From an uncultured Desulfovibrio sp. (lineage in GTDB: Bacteria; Desulfobacterota; Desulfovibrionia; Desulfovibrionales; Desulfovibrionaceae), in the NCBI GenBank assembly GCA_900547595.1, contig URHE01000110.1:1-5576 (forward strand): DNA of 5,576 nucleotides, given 5' to 3'. This document shows, one piece after another, positions 4,991 to 5,576 of the stretch (position 1 is its first letter; each line of letters begins with the position of its first letter). The position numbers and the translations under genes are program-made. Under the pieces are notes generated by a model. It worked only from the letters and a program-made list of their open reading frames with translations. It made no database searches and was not told the origin of the DNA.

Positions 4991-5576
4991 TCAGCCGCGC
5001 GGCGTGAAATCCACGGGCACGCGCGCCCGCTGTCCGGCCTTGTTGGAGAACAGCAGATAGCCCGTTTCCAGGCCGAACAGATAGAGGCGCCGCGTCAGTT
5101 CCACATCCTTGCGGCAGTAGGCCGCGATCTCCCCGATGCGGCCTTCCTTCCACCAGGCAAGCGCCTGCAGGCCGTCCGCGCTCTTGGGCTCCCCCAGCGT
5201 GGCCTGGCCGAGATTGCCCAGCGAGACCCGGTAGCCCAGCCGCTCGTGGATCCGCTGGAGCAGGTCCAGACTCGGCAGCCGCGCCAGTTCCGGCGCGGCT
5301 CCGGGGGCCGGGCGCGCCGGCGCGTCGGGGAGGAAACCCCGCGGCGCGAACGGCGCCAGCACCGCATAGTCAAAACGCAGGCTGTTGAAGCCCACCACCA
5401 GACGCGCCCCGGCCAGACGCGCGAAAAGCGCGTCCAGCTCCTCCTGCCGGAAGCTATGGTACGCATCGTCGCGGCTGTCATAGAGCACGGCCACGCTCAC
5501 GCCCATCTTGCGGGCAAGGCCCCAGCCGCCCACCTCGGCGGCGGAACGCCGGGTCTCCACATCAACGACGGCATAC
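4991..5576 (-). CDS. DEDDy-type 3'-5' exonuclease-like protein (RNase H-like fold), N-terminus missing
   Basis: The visible 194 residues carry the three exonuclease motifs of the DEDD superfamily. Exo I is VVDVET (3-8), with Asp5 and Glu7. Exo II is VGFNSLRFDY (61-70), with Asp69. Exo III is YCRKDVEL (153-160), a YxxxD arrangement with Tyr153 and Asp157, so the set is complete and of the tyrosine subtype. The chemistry would be two-metal hydrolysis of DNA or RNA from the 3' end; the substrate is unknown. The frame stays open to the window edge, and the DVET motif precedes the internal GTG at 5560, so that GTG is not the true start and only a few N-terminal residues lie outside. No helicase, polymerase or other domain is visible. 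It resembles the RNase_H_2/YprB-like group; the exact subfamily is unsure. Confidence 0.85.
   Translation of the reverse strand, partial: YAVVDVETRRSAAEVGGWGLARKMGVSVAVLYDSRDDAYHSFRQEELDALFARLAGARLVVGFNSLRFDYAVLAPFAPRGFLPDAPARPAPGAAPELARLPSLDLLQRIHERLGYRVSLGNLGQATLGEPKSADGLQALAWWKEGRIGEIAAYCRKDVELTRRLYLFGLETGYLLFSNKAGQRARVPVDFTPRG

Noticed and set aside
4246..5007. 253-codon plus-strand frame opposite the DUF805 gene
   Set aside because: It overlaps the end of the aminotransferase-like gene out of frame and is antisense to the DUF805 protein, which has clear family signatures.

Overview
This is a GC-rich bacterial window with the strong G/C third-position bias that makes many long false open frames on opposite strands. 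The gene mix suggests a deltaproteobacterium of the Desulfovibrio group: a short-type QueF, an MqnP-type menaquinone prenyltransferase (futalosine pathway), a DarP/YjgA protein and an AraC_N-type regulator. The organism assignment is an inference from protein character, not from a database search.

Layout. Positions 1-376 (minus) hold the N-terminal two thirds of queF, the preQ0 reductase of queuosine synthesis, which runs off the left edge. Positions 377-801 hold no gene. They form a relatively AT-rich divergent intergenic region with a large imperfect inverted repeat (about 461-595), a second short hairpin, an operator-like palindrome on the queF side, and a sigma70-like promoter on the mqnP side with a perfect 12-bp palindrome in its spacer. 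Positions 802-3192 (plus) are a compact three-gene unit: mqnP (menaquinone prenyltransferase), darP/yjgA (ribosome assembly) and an AraC-family regulator. The gaps are 22 bp and a 4-bp ATGA overlap, and the unit ends in a strong intrinsic terminator at 3198-3231.

Positions 3281-4453 (plus) encode a fold-type I aminotransferase-like protein. It keeps a candidate PLP lysine but seems to have lost most other PLP- and substrate-binding residues. Converging on it, 4480-4866 (minus) encodes a small DUF805 membrane protein with its own promoter. Positions 4991-5576 (minus) encode a DEDDy-type 3'-5' exonuclease-like protein whose extreme N-terminus lies beyond the right edge.

The genes are mostly housekeeping: tRNA modification, respiratory quinone synthesis, ribosome assembly and a nuclease. 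I see no defence system, CRISPR array, RNA gene or mobile-element gene. The parts most worth a second look are the degenerate aminotransferase-like protein and the intergenic inverted repeat and palindromes at 440-725.
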